Below, piece by piece: positions 31,013-40,655 of a stretch of 64,000 nt of DNA. The stretch is from an uncultured Clostridia bacterium (lineage in GTDB: Bacteria; Bacillota; Clostridia; Christensenellales; UBA1242). Every line of letters begins with the position of its first letter. Position 1 is the first letter of the stretch. The notes below the pieces were generated by a model. That model worked only from the letters and a program-made list of their open reading frames with translations, did no database searches and was not told the DNA's origin. The DNA lies in the NCBI GenBank assembly GCA_944381185.1, contig CALWKE010000001.1, positions 1-64,000 of the forward strand, given 5' to 3'. The translations under genes and the position numbers were made by a program.

Positions 31013-32325
31013 TACTTGCCTCCCTTTTTAATCTTTAAATATTCTTTTGCGGCAGAAATTCTTTGAGTCAAAAATCTTTTAGCCGGACAAACATATGAAC
31101 ATAGTCCGCATTCAATGCAAGAATTTGCTTTAAGTTTTTCAACCGAATCAAACTCTTCATCAAGATACGCCGCTTCAATTCTTTTTGGATTTAAAAATAC
31201 TGGGCATACCTTTGCACATTTTCCACATGAAATGCAAGGATATTCCTTTTGGTCATAATATGCAGGATATTTATTAAACACAATGCTGTCAGTTAAAAGT
31301 GAAATTGAAATATCTCTGTTAAATTGTGCAATTCCTGAAAGTTCATTTCCATCAATAAGAGCTGAATTATCATTAGGATTTTCAATGCCAACAAAATTTA
31401 AAATGTTATCATAAGACACACCATTTTGAACAATGTAATTTCCTTTTCTTGAAACATTATTCCCGTCAACTGAAATAATTTTAGCAATAAGCGGTTTATT
31501 AAATTCAACGGCACGACAAAAATTATAGCAAGACTCTGCACTTTCAATAGTAATACCTGCATCTAAAAAAGATGTTTTTTCATTAATTTTTTTACCGCAC
31601 ACTAAATTTGCTAAAATATAAGGATTATCAAAAGGATATTTATTTGGTATGAACTTTACCCTAAAATCATAATTTTTCTTATTTTCTTCAATGTGTTTTT
31701 TAAGTTTTGTTGCAAGTTTATAATTTGCTTCAGTAAAAACAAAAGTTATAGTTGTTGCACTTGTGATATTCATAAAATATCTTGCACCATTAACAACCTC
31801 TTCCATTTTACATTCAGTTATTGTTTGGTTAACTGTGTTATTTGGATCAGTGCTATCAAGAAGAACAAGAAGAGTTTTATAACTTCTTGCACCAATGTAA
31901 GAATATTTTAAATAAGAAGGCATACCAGAAATTGTGTCAATAATTCCAGCATCTTTAAGTCTTTCAATCAAAACAACATCACTAATAGAACCAATATCTG
32001 GAAGATCTTGAACTTCATTTTTGTTGTCATTCATGATTAGAATATGCTTTGATTGCTCACCAGTTGAATTCATTTTTTCAAAAATGTTTAATACCTTTCC
32101 ACTGACTGGCGAAAACAAATTCAAACCAACTTTTCCAGCAGGCTTTGCAATAAGTGTTCCCTGTTTAACTTCATCACCAACCTTAACGCATGGTTCTGAT
32201 TCAGGAACGGTTGGAAGTTTAAGCGAAACATTATAAAATTCAATTGGCCTCATTTGAGCCAATTCTATGCCCGCAGTATCTTTTTTCTTTTTAGGATAAA
32301 TACCTCTAAAACTTACTAATTTCAC
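31012..32325 (-). CDS. rnfC: RnfC-like Fe-S subunit with altered NADH/FMN loop
   Basis: 437 residues from GTG at 32325. I chose this start because TTGAGG sits 6 bases upstream and the protein then begins VKLVSFRGIYPKKKK, like the family FxGGxHPP start. A barrel-sandwich hybrid region follows (PAGKVGLNLFSPVSGKV). The family FMN/NADH loop GxGGAGFPTHxK reads DTISGMPSYLK (about 130-140), and the next motif NGAECEPY is replaced by LDSTDPNNT. The C-terminus keeps two [4Fe-4S] motifs, CISCGKCAKVCP (364) and CIECGLCSYVCP (403). So electron relay is possible but NADH oxidation is doubtful. First gene of the operon. Confidence 0.88.
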   Translation of the reverse strand: MKLVSFRGIYPKKKKDTAGIELAQMRPIEFYNVSLKLPTVPESEPCVKVGDEVKQGTLIAKPAGKVGLNLFSPVSGKVLNIFEKMNSTGEQSKHILIMNDNKNEVQDLPDIGSISDVVLIERLKDAGIIDTISGMPSYLKYSYIGARSYKTLLVLLDSTDPNNTVNQTITECKMEEVVNGARYFMNITSATTITFVFTEANYKLATKLKKHIEENKKNYDFRVKFIPNKYPFDNPYILANLVCGKKINEKTSFLDAGITIESAESCYNFCRAVEFNKPLIAKIISVDGNNVSRKGNYIVQNGVSYDNILNFVGIENPNDNSALIDGNELSGIAQFNRDISISLLTDSIVFNKYPAYYDQKEYPCISCGKCAKVCPVFLNPKRIEAAYLDEEFDSVEKLKANSCIECGLCSYVCPAKRFLTQRISAAKEYLKIKKGGK

Positions 32326-32354
32326 AATCAACCTCAATAATATATTACATAAAT

Positions 32355-32383
32355 ATTTTATCAAAATTAAGGTTTTTTGTAAA
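32355..32383 (-). promoter_or_regulatory. Promoter of the rnf-like operon
   Basis: Minus strand: -35 TTTACA (32378-32383), 17-base spacer, -10 TAAAAT (32355-32360). Confidence 0.75.
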
Positions 32384-32398
32384 ACGAATTATATGGTT

Positions 32399-32788
32399 TT
32401 AAGAATTTACTTTAGTTTTCTTACGCATAGCAATAATGGTTTTTATAAAATAAAAAATACCAACCAAAATAATAAAGCCCGCAAAGCAAATTCGAAGCAC
32501 AGATGATGATGTTTTTATTGCAAATAAACTCGAAAAAAAAGCAATTATTGTTGCAGGGATTGAAATTGCAATTAATGCAAAAAAATCAATAAGTTTGTTT
32601 TTTATATAGATAACAAAACAAATGATTGCAAGCACAATAAAACAAACAACATTTGTTGACTGACAAATAATTTGTTCAATACCAAAAAACAAACCGAGTA
32701 GTGGAATTAAAAATGTTCCACCACCCATACCCATTCCAGCAAACACACCTGAAAAACACGATATTAAAATTAAAAATAAAACTTGCAA
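32399..32788 (-). CDS. Half-size TauE/SafE-family permease
   Basis: 129 residues, four membrane helices. The N-terminal SGVFAGMGMGGGTFLIPLL is the conserved glycine-rich repeat of sulfite exporter/anion permease TauE/SafE. Normal proteins have about 250 residues with two such repeats; this is one half. The other half is encoded 67 bases upstream. The start is TTG after a perfect TAGGAGG. Two half proteins would form the complete transporter as a heterodimer. The substrate may be a sulfur-containing anion, which is only a family-level inference. Confidence 0.85.
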   Translation of the reverse strand: MQVLFLILISCFSGVFAGMGMGGGTFLIPLLGLFFGIEQIICQSTNVVCFIVLAIICFVIYIKNKLIDFFALIAISIPATIIAFFSSLFAIKTSSSVLRICFAGFIILVGIFYFIKTIIAMRKKTKVNS

Positions 32789-32855
32789 AATTTCCTCCTA
32801 AATTAATGATTTTATATATATTTTTCATATAAAATTGATACTTTTTGCGTTTTTT

Positions 32856-33236
32856 TTAAAAAATAATCATACAAACCCCAGCAATCACAAGCACAATTGC
32901 AAACACCAAATCTATAATATTGTTTTTTAATTTTTTAAGAAGTTTTGTTCCAATCAAACTTCCAATAACGCTACCTATAACACACACCAAAATAAGTTTG
33001 TAGTCAAATTCTTTTTTTATAAAATAAATTATTGAACTTGCAACACACATAAAAAGAACACAACCAAGTGTTGTTGCGTGTGCAGTTTTGCTATCAGCCT
33101 TTTCTGCATACGCAATCATAGGAACAAGCAAAAGTCCACCACCTGCACCAAAAAATCCATTGATAAACCCTGCAACTGTTCCCACTCCAAAAAGTTTTAA
33201 AAATCTTAAAATTTTTTGTTTTTTTAATTTGTTCAC
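32856..33236 (-). CDS. Half-size TauE/SafE-family permease
   Basis: 126 residues, four helices after a basic N-terminus. GTVAGFINGFFGAGGGLLLVPMIAYAEKADSKTAHATTL is the N-type repeat signature of TauE/SafE. It is the upstream partner of the half protein at 32399. Start codon GTG, without an obvious ribosome site. The two are probably co-transcribed from the promoter at 33265-33292. Confidence 0.85.
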   Translation of the reverse strand: MNKLKKQKILRFLKLFGVGTVAGFINGFFGAGGGLLLVPMIAYAEKADSKTAHATTLGCVLFMCVASSIIYFIKKEFDYKLILVCVIGSVIGSLIGTKLLKKLKNNIIDLVFAIVLVIAGVCMIIF

Positions 33237-33264
33237 ATAATTAGTATTGTGATTTTTGGCAATA

Positions 33265-33292
33265 ATTATAACATTTGTTTATAATAGCCCAA
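33265..33292 (-). promoter_or_regulatory. Promoter of the TauE/SafE pair
   Basis: Minus strand: -35 TTGGGC (33287-33292), 16-base spacer, -10 TATAAT (33265-33270). An ATTATAA/TTATAAT inverted repeat covers the -10. Confidence 0.6.
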
Positions 33293-33353
33293 TTTTAGAC
33301 ATTTCTTTTGTCAGAAATAGTTATCTTTAACGCATTAATTTATAAAATAATAG

Positions 33354-33382
33354 TTGATTTTTAAAGCAAAATATACTAAAAT
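33354..33382 (+). promoter_or_regulatory. Promoter of the giant surface protein gene
   Basis: -35 TTGATT (33354-33359), 17-base spacer, -10 TAAAAT (33377-33382), 37 bases before ATG. Confidence 0.7.
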
Positions 33383-33419
33383 TAAGTAGTGATTTTAATA
33401 CAATAATGGGACGGTATGT

Positions 33420-36400
33420 ATGAACAAGTTTTCAAAATATTTAATTAAAAAACAAAAATCAATTTTAAGCTTGCTTTTGGCATGCGTTTTAATGCTAACT
33501 TTTAACTATGCACCAATATCAATCTTGATTGAAAATTACAAACAATCAAACGCATATAAGGCTAACACAACTCAATCATATTATCCAAATTCAAGCACAA
33601 CAAATGAATCTAATATCAGCACCGGAAGTTACCCTTCTTCACTTGAAAAATATTTTGAAGGTAGCAACCGAAACTTTAATATTGCAACATATTATTCAAA
33701 TAGGTTCTATGATATCTATTCAAACAATTTGCATTCTTATTTAAATGATTCAAGACTAGATGATATTGTTGCAGGCTTCACAACTCTTTATAAAAATTAT
33801 CTTGACTTTTTAGGTTTTGAAACTCTTTATGATTACTATAATTCAAACTCATCAGAACTTAACGAAAAATACGAAATTTCAGATTTCAGAGGCTATGCTG
33901 AATATTTTGTTACCCACCAAACAACTTGGACTGATAGTGATGGCGACGAACACACAATTAGTGCCCTTTTCACTTTAGACGGAAATCAAGATGACCCAGC
34001 CAATGAAACTGATAGAATTAAATTTTATAATTCCTTTGCAAATTTTGTTAAAAAAGAAAACATCAGTGTTGATGGCGATGATGGCATAACAAACGAAACA
34101 GAAGATTTTTATAAAGATAGTGTTTCATATAACAGATTAAAGTCTTACATTGACACTTATATTGAACAAACAATAGCCATTTATACTTATGATGGAACAA
34201 CTCAAAATAAAAATGTTGCTGGAATTTTAGCAAATGGTGTTCCAACATCACAAAGTTATTATTATTCTGATGGCGAATATAAAACAATTGGTGAACCAAT
34301 CGAAAAATACATGACTGTTTCTGGTTCAGATAAAAAAGTTATCTATTATTTTGGAAGCGAACAAGATATTCAAAACTATGATGTTTATATTAATAACAAA
34401 GACGCTTTTTCAATCAACAACATCAGTGTTTTAGAAAAAGAACCAATATTATATAGATTAATCAAAAGTGGCGAAACTGGTTATATTGATGACAGTCACC
34501 CAACCTATTATAAATATGACAGTTCAACACCATACACAACAACAAACAGCGCTGTTGATATTTACATTTTAAATGACAGCCCAACAGATAACGAGCTTGC
34601 TACATACAATTCTCTTTACTATAATGTTATAACAAGTGAAGAACTTTTGGAAGATGCAGATTTTTATGTTCAAATTCCATATTCTGAATCTAACACAATA
34701 TATTTTGAAAACATCACAGGTTATAGCAAAACTGAATTAAAATTTGAAAACTTTGTAAATGCCTTCACAACAAACAAAACTGGTGCAACTGAAAGTATCA
34801 TTTATTTCAAACTTCGTGAAAACACCGATCGTGTTGTTTATTTTGATACCAGCACAGGGCTTAGTTTTAGTGAATTTCAAAACACTCATCAAGACTTTAT
34901 GAAATCTCATGTTGTTGTTGAAATAAATTTAAACAATGTTGACAACTCAAACGATTATTACAAAATTGACCCAGCTAATGACAACTATCATTCATATTAT
35001 GTTGATGGCTACCCTCTTTACTTTGAAAAAGTTAAAGTTAATTATGAAACTGTTGACACAAGTGAAAGTGTTTATACTGGTGAATATGAAATGGTTGCAA
35101 CAGCAAACATTCCTTATGAAAAAACCAATGTTCCATCTGAATCTTATGAAATGAATTCAGGCAAAAAAGTTATTTATGTTTTAAGTGAAAACCAAAAAGA
35201 AGTTATCAATGGTGTTACCTATAAAACAGTTTCAGCAAGCAACCTTGCCGCAATCAAAAATGAGTATGTTGCAGTGCCTGACTTTGTTTCAGATGAATTG
35301 AATGATGCAACTGGAACTTACAAATTTTATTACAGACACACACTAATTGAAGTTAATCAAATTTATGTTATTGATAACGATAAAGATGCATCAGATAATG
35401 AAGTTTATCAAAACTTGCACTACAATGTAATAACAAGTGATGAATATGATGCAAATTTCTATAAGTATTCTGTAATTTCTTCAGAAGATGAAAATTATAA
35501 TAAAGATTTCAAACTTTATTATAAGTATAATGAAACAATTGAACGTGAAAATCTTTATGTTCAAAATGAAGTTAGAGGTGACAACGCAATATATATTATT
35601 GATGACTCTTTAACTTCTGCTGATAGAACAAGATACAAACTCAACAACTTTACCCCAATCACAACAAGTGACTTCAATGCAGAGTCTGAATTTTATGTTC
35701 AAATTCTAGAAAATGATGACAACTATTCAACAGAATACACAAAACTATATTACAAATATAGTTCAAATGCCACACTTGAAAAAGCGGTTTACATCTATTC
35801 ATCAAAATCAAGCACTGAATATTTAACTTTCTATAACACTGATTCTGATTATGTTGCTTCTGATTATGAATTAATTCAGCCGGGTGACCCAAATTATGTT
35901 GAAAGAACTGAACTTTATTATAAAAGAATAAGAAATGAAAAATATGTGCAAAACACACAAGAAACTTACTTCTATTATCAAACAACTTCAACTGTTTCAC
36001 TTAAAGCCAACAGTTATTATGCAATTTCATTCTATGTTTACACAAACGGCTATTATGATGAAGCAAAAGAGTTCCCTGTTGAAGCATCTGTTTATATGAG
36101 AGATACAAACAATGTTCTTTCAGAAATAAAACTTGAAGAAATTTCAACAGATGGCAAATGGCAAAAGTACTATTTCTTCATAGCAACAAACACAATTTCA
36201 ACTTCTGCAATAAATCTTTACTTCTATATGGGTAACAGTGAAAGCATTTTAGGAAGCACATACAATGCTGATAACCCAGATTCTAATTTTGAAACAGTAA
36301 CAGGCACAGTTTTATTTGATGACATTAAAGTTATGCAAATCAATGAAACTGACTACACAAAGCGTGCAATTAATGATGTTCCTGTTTTATCAACACAAAT

Positions 36401-39365
36401 TGAAGAAGATGATTCTGCTGACACTGGAACAGAAGAACCTTCAACACAAACAGACACAACCACCCCATCAGATAAAGATGTTGATGAATATGGCAATTTA
36501 GTCTTTGTTGCAAATGAAATGACAAAGTATAATTCAATTATCTTTGATAACAAAACAAAAAATGATGTAAAACTTTGGAATAATCTTTCTTGGAATGAGA
36601 TGTTCAATGTTGATGGACTTTCAGATACTTTTGCTGGCTTAACTTTTGAAAAAGATGAAAATGATAAGTATCCTGATGGCTACTCTGCTTTGAACGATAT
36701 TTGGCAATACTATATTGGCCGTGAAGTTTCGGGTCAAGGCAATAACGACAGATTAAAACAATATCAAAATGCTTATTCAAGTGGTGATTTAATTTTATCT
36801 GTTATTGATGAAAGCACAATCGTTAAAAATTTAGATGACAAAGTTGATGAAGACGAAGATGAAAGTTCATCAAAAGCAAGTAACTCTGATTCAGGAACAT
36901 CTTCTGGCGACGATGATAAAGATGATGATATCAAAGTTGTTGAATCTACATTTAGAAAAGATAACAAAGTTTTAAAAGTTGAAAATAAAAATAGACTTGT
37001 TACCCTTGGCATAACTTCAAACACTATTGAAGTTGAACAAATGATGTATTACAAAATTACTGTTTGGGTTTATGCAACTGATGAAGATGCAAAGGCAACT
37101 GTTCTTGTTAACTCAATCATGAAAACTGCAACATCACCAGAACTTGGAACTCAACTTCAAACTGAAGCAACAATTGATGCTTGTTTTGATTCTGACTCTT
37201 ATTCAAAAGATTCAACCAATGAATATGGCTGGATTCCTATAACAATTTATATTGAAGGCAATTCTCTTCATAATCAAGATATAACTCTTGTTCTTTCTGC
37301 TGGCAGAAATTCAACGGTTTACTATGACAATATTTCAATTGAAAGAATAACAAGTGCTGCTTACGACACTGCAAGTTCAGATAAAGACGACACAACCTTT
37401 ACCCTTTCATTAAATCCAAGTTCAGCAAATATCTCAAATGGAATAACAAACGGTTATTTTAATAATGTAACTATTACAAATAACTATAATGATATTGACT
37501 ACACTCTTCCAAGAACCGCTGAAACATGGACTGTTGAATCAATCAATTCATCAAATGTTATTGCAGGTGTTGTTCCAACTGGCGAAACATATACAAGCAG
37601 AACTGAAAACTTCTACACAAAATATAATAATGGTGAAGTTCCAACCTCAAATGATGGCTTACCTGTCAATGTTTATGCAATTTATGCCCCATCAAAAGTT
37701 AAAGCTTCAATTTCAAATGCAACCGATAAAGAATTTGACACAACTAACATTTATAAAATTTATACCGGTTCAATGAGTTTGTCTGCTTCAAATGTATACA
37801 AAATTTCATTCGATTTCTATGCAGGATATGAATTTGATGGAACTATGACTGCAGCAATTTATCAAGGTTCAGTTGCAACTGACAAAGTTGTTTCAACAAT
37901 AACCGCATCAGAATTTAATGAAGGCTGGAACACTTATACCTTCTATATTGCAACAGGAACAGCCTCTTCAACCGTATATCTTGAAATTGGTGTTGAAAAT
38001 GCAACTGGAACTTGTTTCTTTAAGAGTGCATCAAACACAACTGAAAAAAAATCTCTCGATGAAATTCGTGACGACATGATCACTAGTGATGAAAATTCAT
38101 CATCAAATGCAGACGATATTTATAACAAAGATACTTTTAAAAATATCAGATTTATCAATTTAGCTGATTCAAACTTCACAATTCATGGCGACTTGAAAGA
38201 TGATGTTTCTAATTATTATGAAAATAATGAATATAATTCAACATTAGACAACACATCATCATATACTGTTGGAAAGTCTGGTATAGTTGTTTCTTCATAT
38301 TACACTTATGTTTCAGAATATTCATACACAGTAACAATTAATAAAGTTGAATATTACATCAAAGGTGTAACTGACGAAGAAACTGGCAAAACGGTTTATA
38401 AGTTATATAGTGATTCAATCTATACAGATGAAGTTAAAACAATCGATGGAAAAGAAGTTTCTATTCCAAGTTTAGATAAAGTTGTTATTGGAACAGAAAC
38501 TAATAACACCGAATATGATATAACCGAAACTGAAGAAAGAATTTATTCTTATAACTTCACAGAAAATGTAACAATTAATAACATTGAAATTCAAGCAAGT
38601 GAATTTAATAATAATTATTCACAAAATGTTATGGTTTTGGCAAATGGTCTTTCAACTGACTACACTGTTGTGTCACCAAGATTCAGCAATTCACTTAAAA
38701 CCAATTCATATTATGTGTTAAGAATTTATGTAAAAACAAGTGACTTTGATAATGAAGATTTTGGTTTAACAATGAAAATTGGAACCATCTCTGTTACATG
38801 GGAAAATATCAACACTGTTGGAAATGAAAACGCTGACGAAAATGGTTTTGTTTGTTATCAAGCATTAATAACAACAAACACAAGTTCAATTTCAAACTTA
38901 AATATTGAATTCTCACTCGGAAGCAAAGATTCAACAGGCTCAGGTTATGCAATCATTGCCGGAGCTAAACTTGAACAATATTCAACAGAAAAGCTTTTCA
39001 ATGAATATGTTTCAACTCTTGATGAAAATGATGAAACTGTTAAAAAATTCTTTGGAACAAAATCAAATGATAGTGATGACGATGATGATGACGACAGCGG
39101 AATTAATGCTTGGGCTGCAACATTCTTCTATGTATTCTCTTCTCTCCTTTTAGGTGTAGTTCTTGTTGTTGCTATTGTTGCCGTTGTTCTTAAAAAACAT
39201 CCAATCAAACACACTCAAGAATTTGAAAATGAACATGAACAAAGCAATGATCCAAATTCTCCAAAAACATCAAAGAAAAATAGCTTTATAGATGTTAATA
39301 AAGAGGAACCAAAAACAACAAAGCAAAATGATATTAACAATAATGATGATGAGGGCTTTGTTTAA
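33420..39365 (+). CDS. Giant membrane-anchored surface protein with repeats and carbohydrate-binding-like modules
   Basis: 1981 residues. A signal-like segment (residues 15-35) is followed by a Ser/Asn/Tyr-rich ectodomain. Residues about 395-850 contain repeated units with NVITSEE/NVITSDE, FYVQI and LYYKY motifs spaced irregularly. Four beta-sandwich-like modules follow near 860-975, 1197-1310, 1449-1540 and 1757-1860; each opens with a YY(A/K/V)I..(F/Y/W) strand, and two end in FDDIKV or YYDNISI, typical of CBM4/9 and related jelly rolls. Low-complexity acidic stretches separate them, including a DDDDDDD run just before the final membrane helix (GINAWAATFFYVFSSLLLG). A short charged tail of about 55 residues is cytoplasmic. 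There is no LPxTG motif. Its size and Tyr/Thr/Ser content suggest adhesion or glycan binding; that is inference. Confidence 0.88.
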   Translation: MNKFSKYLIKKQKSILSLLLACVLMLTFNYAPISILIENYKQSNAYKANTTQSYYPNSSTTNESNISTGSYPSSLEKYFEGSNRNFNIATYYSNRFYDIYSNNLHSYLNDSRLDDIVAGFTTLYKNYLDFLGFETLYDYYNSNSSELNEKYEISDFRGYAEYFVTHQTTWTDSDGDEHTISALFTLDGNQDDPANETDRIKFYNSFANFVKKENISVDGDDGITNETEDFYKDSVSYNRLKSYIDTYIEQTIAIYTYDGTTQNKNVAGILANGVPTSQSYYYSDGEYKTIGEPIEKYMTVSGSDKKVIYYFGSEQDIQNYDVYINNKDAFSINNISVLEKEPILYRLIKSGETGYIDDSHPTYYKYDSSTPYTTTNSAVDIYILNDSPTDNELATYNSLYYNVITSEELLEDADFYVQIPYSESNTIYFENITGYSKTELKFENFVNAFTTNKTGATESIIYFKLRENTDRVVYFDTSTGLSFSEFQNTHQDFMKSHVVVEINLNNVDNSNDYYKIDPANDNYHSYYVDGYPLYFEKVKVNYETVDTSESVYTGEYEMVATANIPYEKTNVPSESYEMNSGKKVIYVLSENQKEVINGVTYKTVSASNLAAIKNEYVAVPDFVSDELNDATGTYKFYYRHTLIEVNQIYVIDNDKDASDNEVYQNLHYNVITSDEYDANFYKYSVISSEDENYNKDFKLYYKYNETIERENLYVQNEVRGDNAIYIIDDSLTSADRTRYKLNNFTPITTSDFNAESEFYVQILENDDNYSTEYTKLYYKYSSNATLEKAVYIYSSKSSTEYLTFYNTDSDYVASDYELIQPGDPNYVERTELYYKRIRNEKYVQNTQETYFYYQTTSTVSLKANSYYAISFYVYTNGYYDEAKEFPVEASVYMRDTNNVLSEIKLEEISTDGKWQKYYFFIATNTISTSAINLYFYMGNSESILGSTYNADNPDSNFETVTGTVLFDDIKVMQINETDYTKRAINDVPVLSTQIEEDDSADTGTEEPSTQTDTTTPSDKDVDEYGNLVFVANEMTKYNSIIFDNKTKNDVKLWNNLSWNEMFNVDGLSDTFAGLTFEKDENDKYPDGYSALNDIWQYYIGREVSGQGNNDRLKQYQNAYSSGDLILSVIDESTIVKNLDDKVDEDEDESSSKASNSDSGTSSGDDDKDDDIKVVESTFRKDNKVLKVENKNRLVTLGITSNTIEVEQMMYYKITVWVYATDEDAKATVLVNSIMKTATSPELGTQLQTEATIDACFDSDSYSKDSTNEYGWIPITIYIEGNSLHNQDITLVLSAGRNSTVYYDNISIERITSAAYDTASSDKDDTTFTLSLNPSSANISNGITNGYFNNVTITNNYNDIDYTLPRTAETWTVESINSSNVIAGVVPTGETYTSRTENFYTKYNNGEVPTSNDGLPVNVYAIYAPSKVKASISNATDKEFDTTNIYKIYTGSMSLSASNVYKISFDFYAGYEFDGTMTAAIYQGSVATDKVVSTITASEFNEGWNTYTFYIATGTASSTVYLEIGVENATGTCFFKSASNTTEKKSLDEIRDDMITSDENSSSNADDIYNKDTFKNIRFINLADSNFTIHGDLKDDVSNYYENNEYNSTLDNTSSYTVGKSGIVVSSYYTYVSEYSYTVTINKVEYYIKGVTDEETGKTVYKLYSDSIYTDEVKTIDGKEVSIPSLDKVVIGTETNNTEYDITETEERIYSYNFTENVTINNIEIQASEFNNNYSQNVMVLANGLSTDYTVVSPRFSNSLKTNSYYVLRIYVKTSDFDNEDFGLTMKIGTISVTWENINTVGNENADENGFVCYQALITTNTSSISNLNIEFSLGSKDSTGSGYAIIAGAKLEQYSTEKLFNEYVSTLDENDETVKKFFGTKSNDSDDDDDDDSGINAWAATFFYVFSSLLLGVVLVVAIVAVVLKKHPIKHTQEFENEHEQSNDPNSPKTSKKNSFIDVNKEEPKTTKQNDINNNDDEGFV

Positions 39366-39366
39366 T

Positions 39367-39399
39367 AAAAAAAGGAAAGGTTAAATCCTTTCCTTTTTT
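39367..39399 (+). terminator. Terminator of the surface protein gene
   Basis: Stem AAAAAAAGGAAAGG/CCTTTCCTTTTTT right after the stop codon. Confidence 0.88.
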
Positions 39400-39404
39400 G
39401 CTAG

Positions 39405-39435
39405 AAAAAAATGCAACATTAATGTTGCATTTTTT
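39405..39435 (-). terminator. Terminator of the GNAT-like gene
   Basis: Stem AAAAATGCAACATT/AATGTTGCATTTTT, no loop beyond the palindrome centre, 26 bases after the stop at 39462. Confidence 0.85.
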
Positions 39436-39461
39436 ATTATAATTTTGTTTGCTAAAATTTT

Positions 39462-40583
39462 TTATAATTTTTTAATATAGCAAGTCTTTCTTCTAATAAG
39501 TTCCCTTTCAAACATTTCAAGTGACGTTATTGCACCTGTATTGGTTTCAAGTTGAACACCTGTGTCTGCATATTTTATAGTTGGAATACTTGAAAGTCTA
39601 TCAAACAATTTTTTAATAATAAATCCTGTTACCCCAAGTTTTTGGTATTCTTTCTTTACCGCTATAATTCCAAGTTCAACCGCATTTGGATGCTTAATTG
39701 CTTTAAGCCATTTAATAAAACCAAAAGGAAGCATTCTTCCATGAGTTTTTTGCATTGCATCAGCAAGTGATGGCCAAGTTAAACCAAAACCAATAAATTC
39801 TTCTTTTTTATTAAATACCAAACAAACATATCTTGTATCTAATATCAATTTAAATGTTGAAATAATTTGCCTTCTTAACTCTTTGTTAAATGGCATCGTC
39901 CCATAAAGTTCTTCAAAGGTTTCGTCAACGAGATTAAAAAATTCATCTCCATGTTTTTTTATTGCTTCTGATATAGATTTATAGTGTTGTTCATGAAATC
40001 CATATCGTTTTTCAACAACATTTGCAATTCTTTCAACACGATCATCCATCTTCATAGGAAATTTAAAACGCCACTCAACCCATTTTGCATCAGGCTTATA
40101 ACCAAAATTTTCAATATATGTTTGATAATAAGGTGCATTATAACTTGTGATAAATGATCCTTTATTTTCAAAACCATAAACCATCAGACCTTCACGTTCC
40201 ATATCGTCATAACCGAGTGGACCATGAATATATTCCATTCCCTGTTCTTTTGCCAAACTTTCAGCAGCAGACAAAAGTGCATGAGCAACATCTTCTCTGT
40301 CAACAACATCAAATCTTGTGAATCTCGCATATTTTGAATTGTTCTTTTTATTATATTCATGCATAACAAGGCATGCAATTCTTCCAATTACCTTACCATT
40401 CTCTTCTGCTAAAAAATGCACTTGTTCACATTCGCCATAGTGCGCATTTTTTTTGGTTGTCATTTTAAGTTCGTCTGCTTCCATTGGTGGAATGTAGTTT
40501 GGGTTGTCTTTATAAAGTTCTGTAGGAAATCTAACAAATTTTTTATAATCTTTTCTCTTATTAATTTTTCTTATAGTAAACAT
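39462..40583 (-). CDS. GNAT-fold acyltransferase-like protein
   Basis: 373 residues. The first half contains FPTELYKDNPNYIPPMEADE and VHFLAEENGKVIGRIACLV, then ARFTRFDVVD and HGPLGYDDMEREGLMVYGF. The C-terminal half holds a second GNAT-like region (VELGIIAVKKEYQKLGVTGFIIKKLF) ending in Cys/Lys. This double-GNAT architecture is common in Clostridia and Bacteroidetes proteins described only as hypothetical or GNAT-containing. An acetyl-CoA Q/RxxGxG/A loop is visible only as KKEYQKLGVTGF. Substrate unknown. AGGAG precedes ATG. Single gene, divergent from the flippase. Confidence 0.78.
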   Translation of the reverse strand: MFTIRKINKRKDYKKFVRFPTELYKDNPNYIPPMEADELKMTTKKNAHYGECEQVHFLAEENGKVIGRIACLVMHEYNKKNNSKYARFTRFDVVDREDVAHALLSAAESLAKEQGMEYIHGPLGYDDMEREGLMVYGFENKGSFITSYNAPYYQTYIENFGYKPDAKWVEWRFKFPMKMDDRVERIANVVEKRYGFHEQHYKSISEAIKKHGDEFFNLVDETFEELYGTMPFNKELRRQIISTFKLILDTRYVCLVFNKKEEFIGFGLTWPSLADAMQKTHGRMLPFGFIKWLKAIKHPNAVELGIIAVKKEYQKLGVTGFIIKKLFDRLSSIPTIKYADTGVQLETNTGAITSLEMFERELIRRKTCYIKKL

Positions 40584-40655
40584 AATATTCTCCTACCACA
40601 TTATATAATATATTTTCAAATATAACAATAAATACCTATATTTTTATAAAATTTT

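Noticed and set aside
33529-38905. Alternative frames inside the giant surface gene
   Set aside because: They are shadows produced by repetitive AT-rich codons; none has a ribosome site or a promoter.
39100-39365. Sortase signal in the giant surface protein
   Set aside because: No LPxTG-like motif is present; the C-terminus is a helix with a long charged tail.
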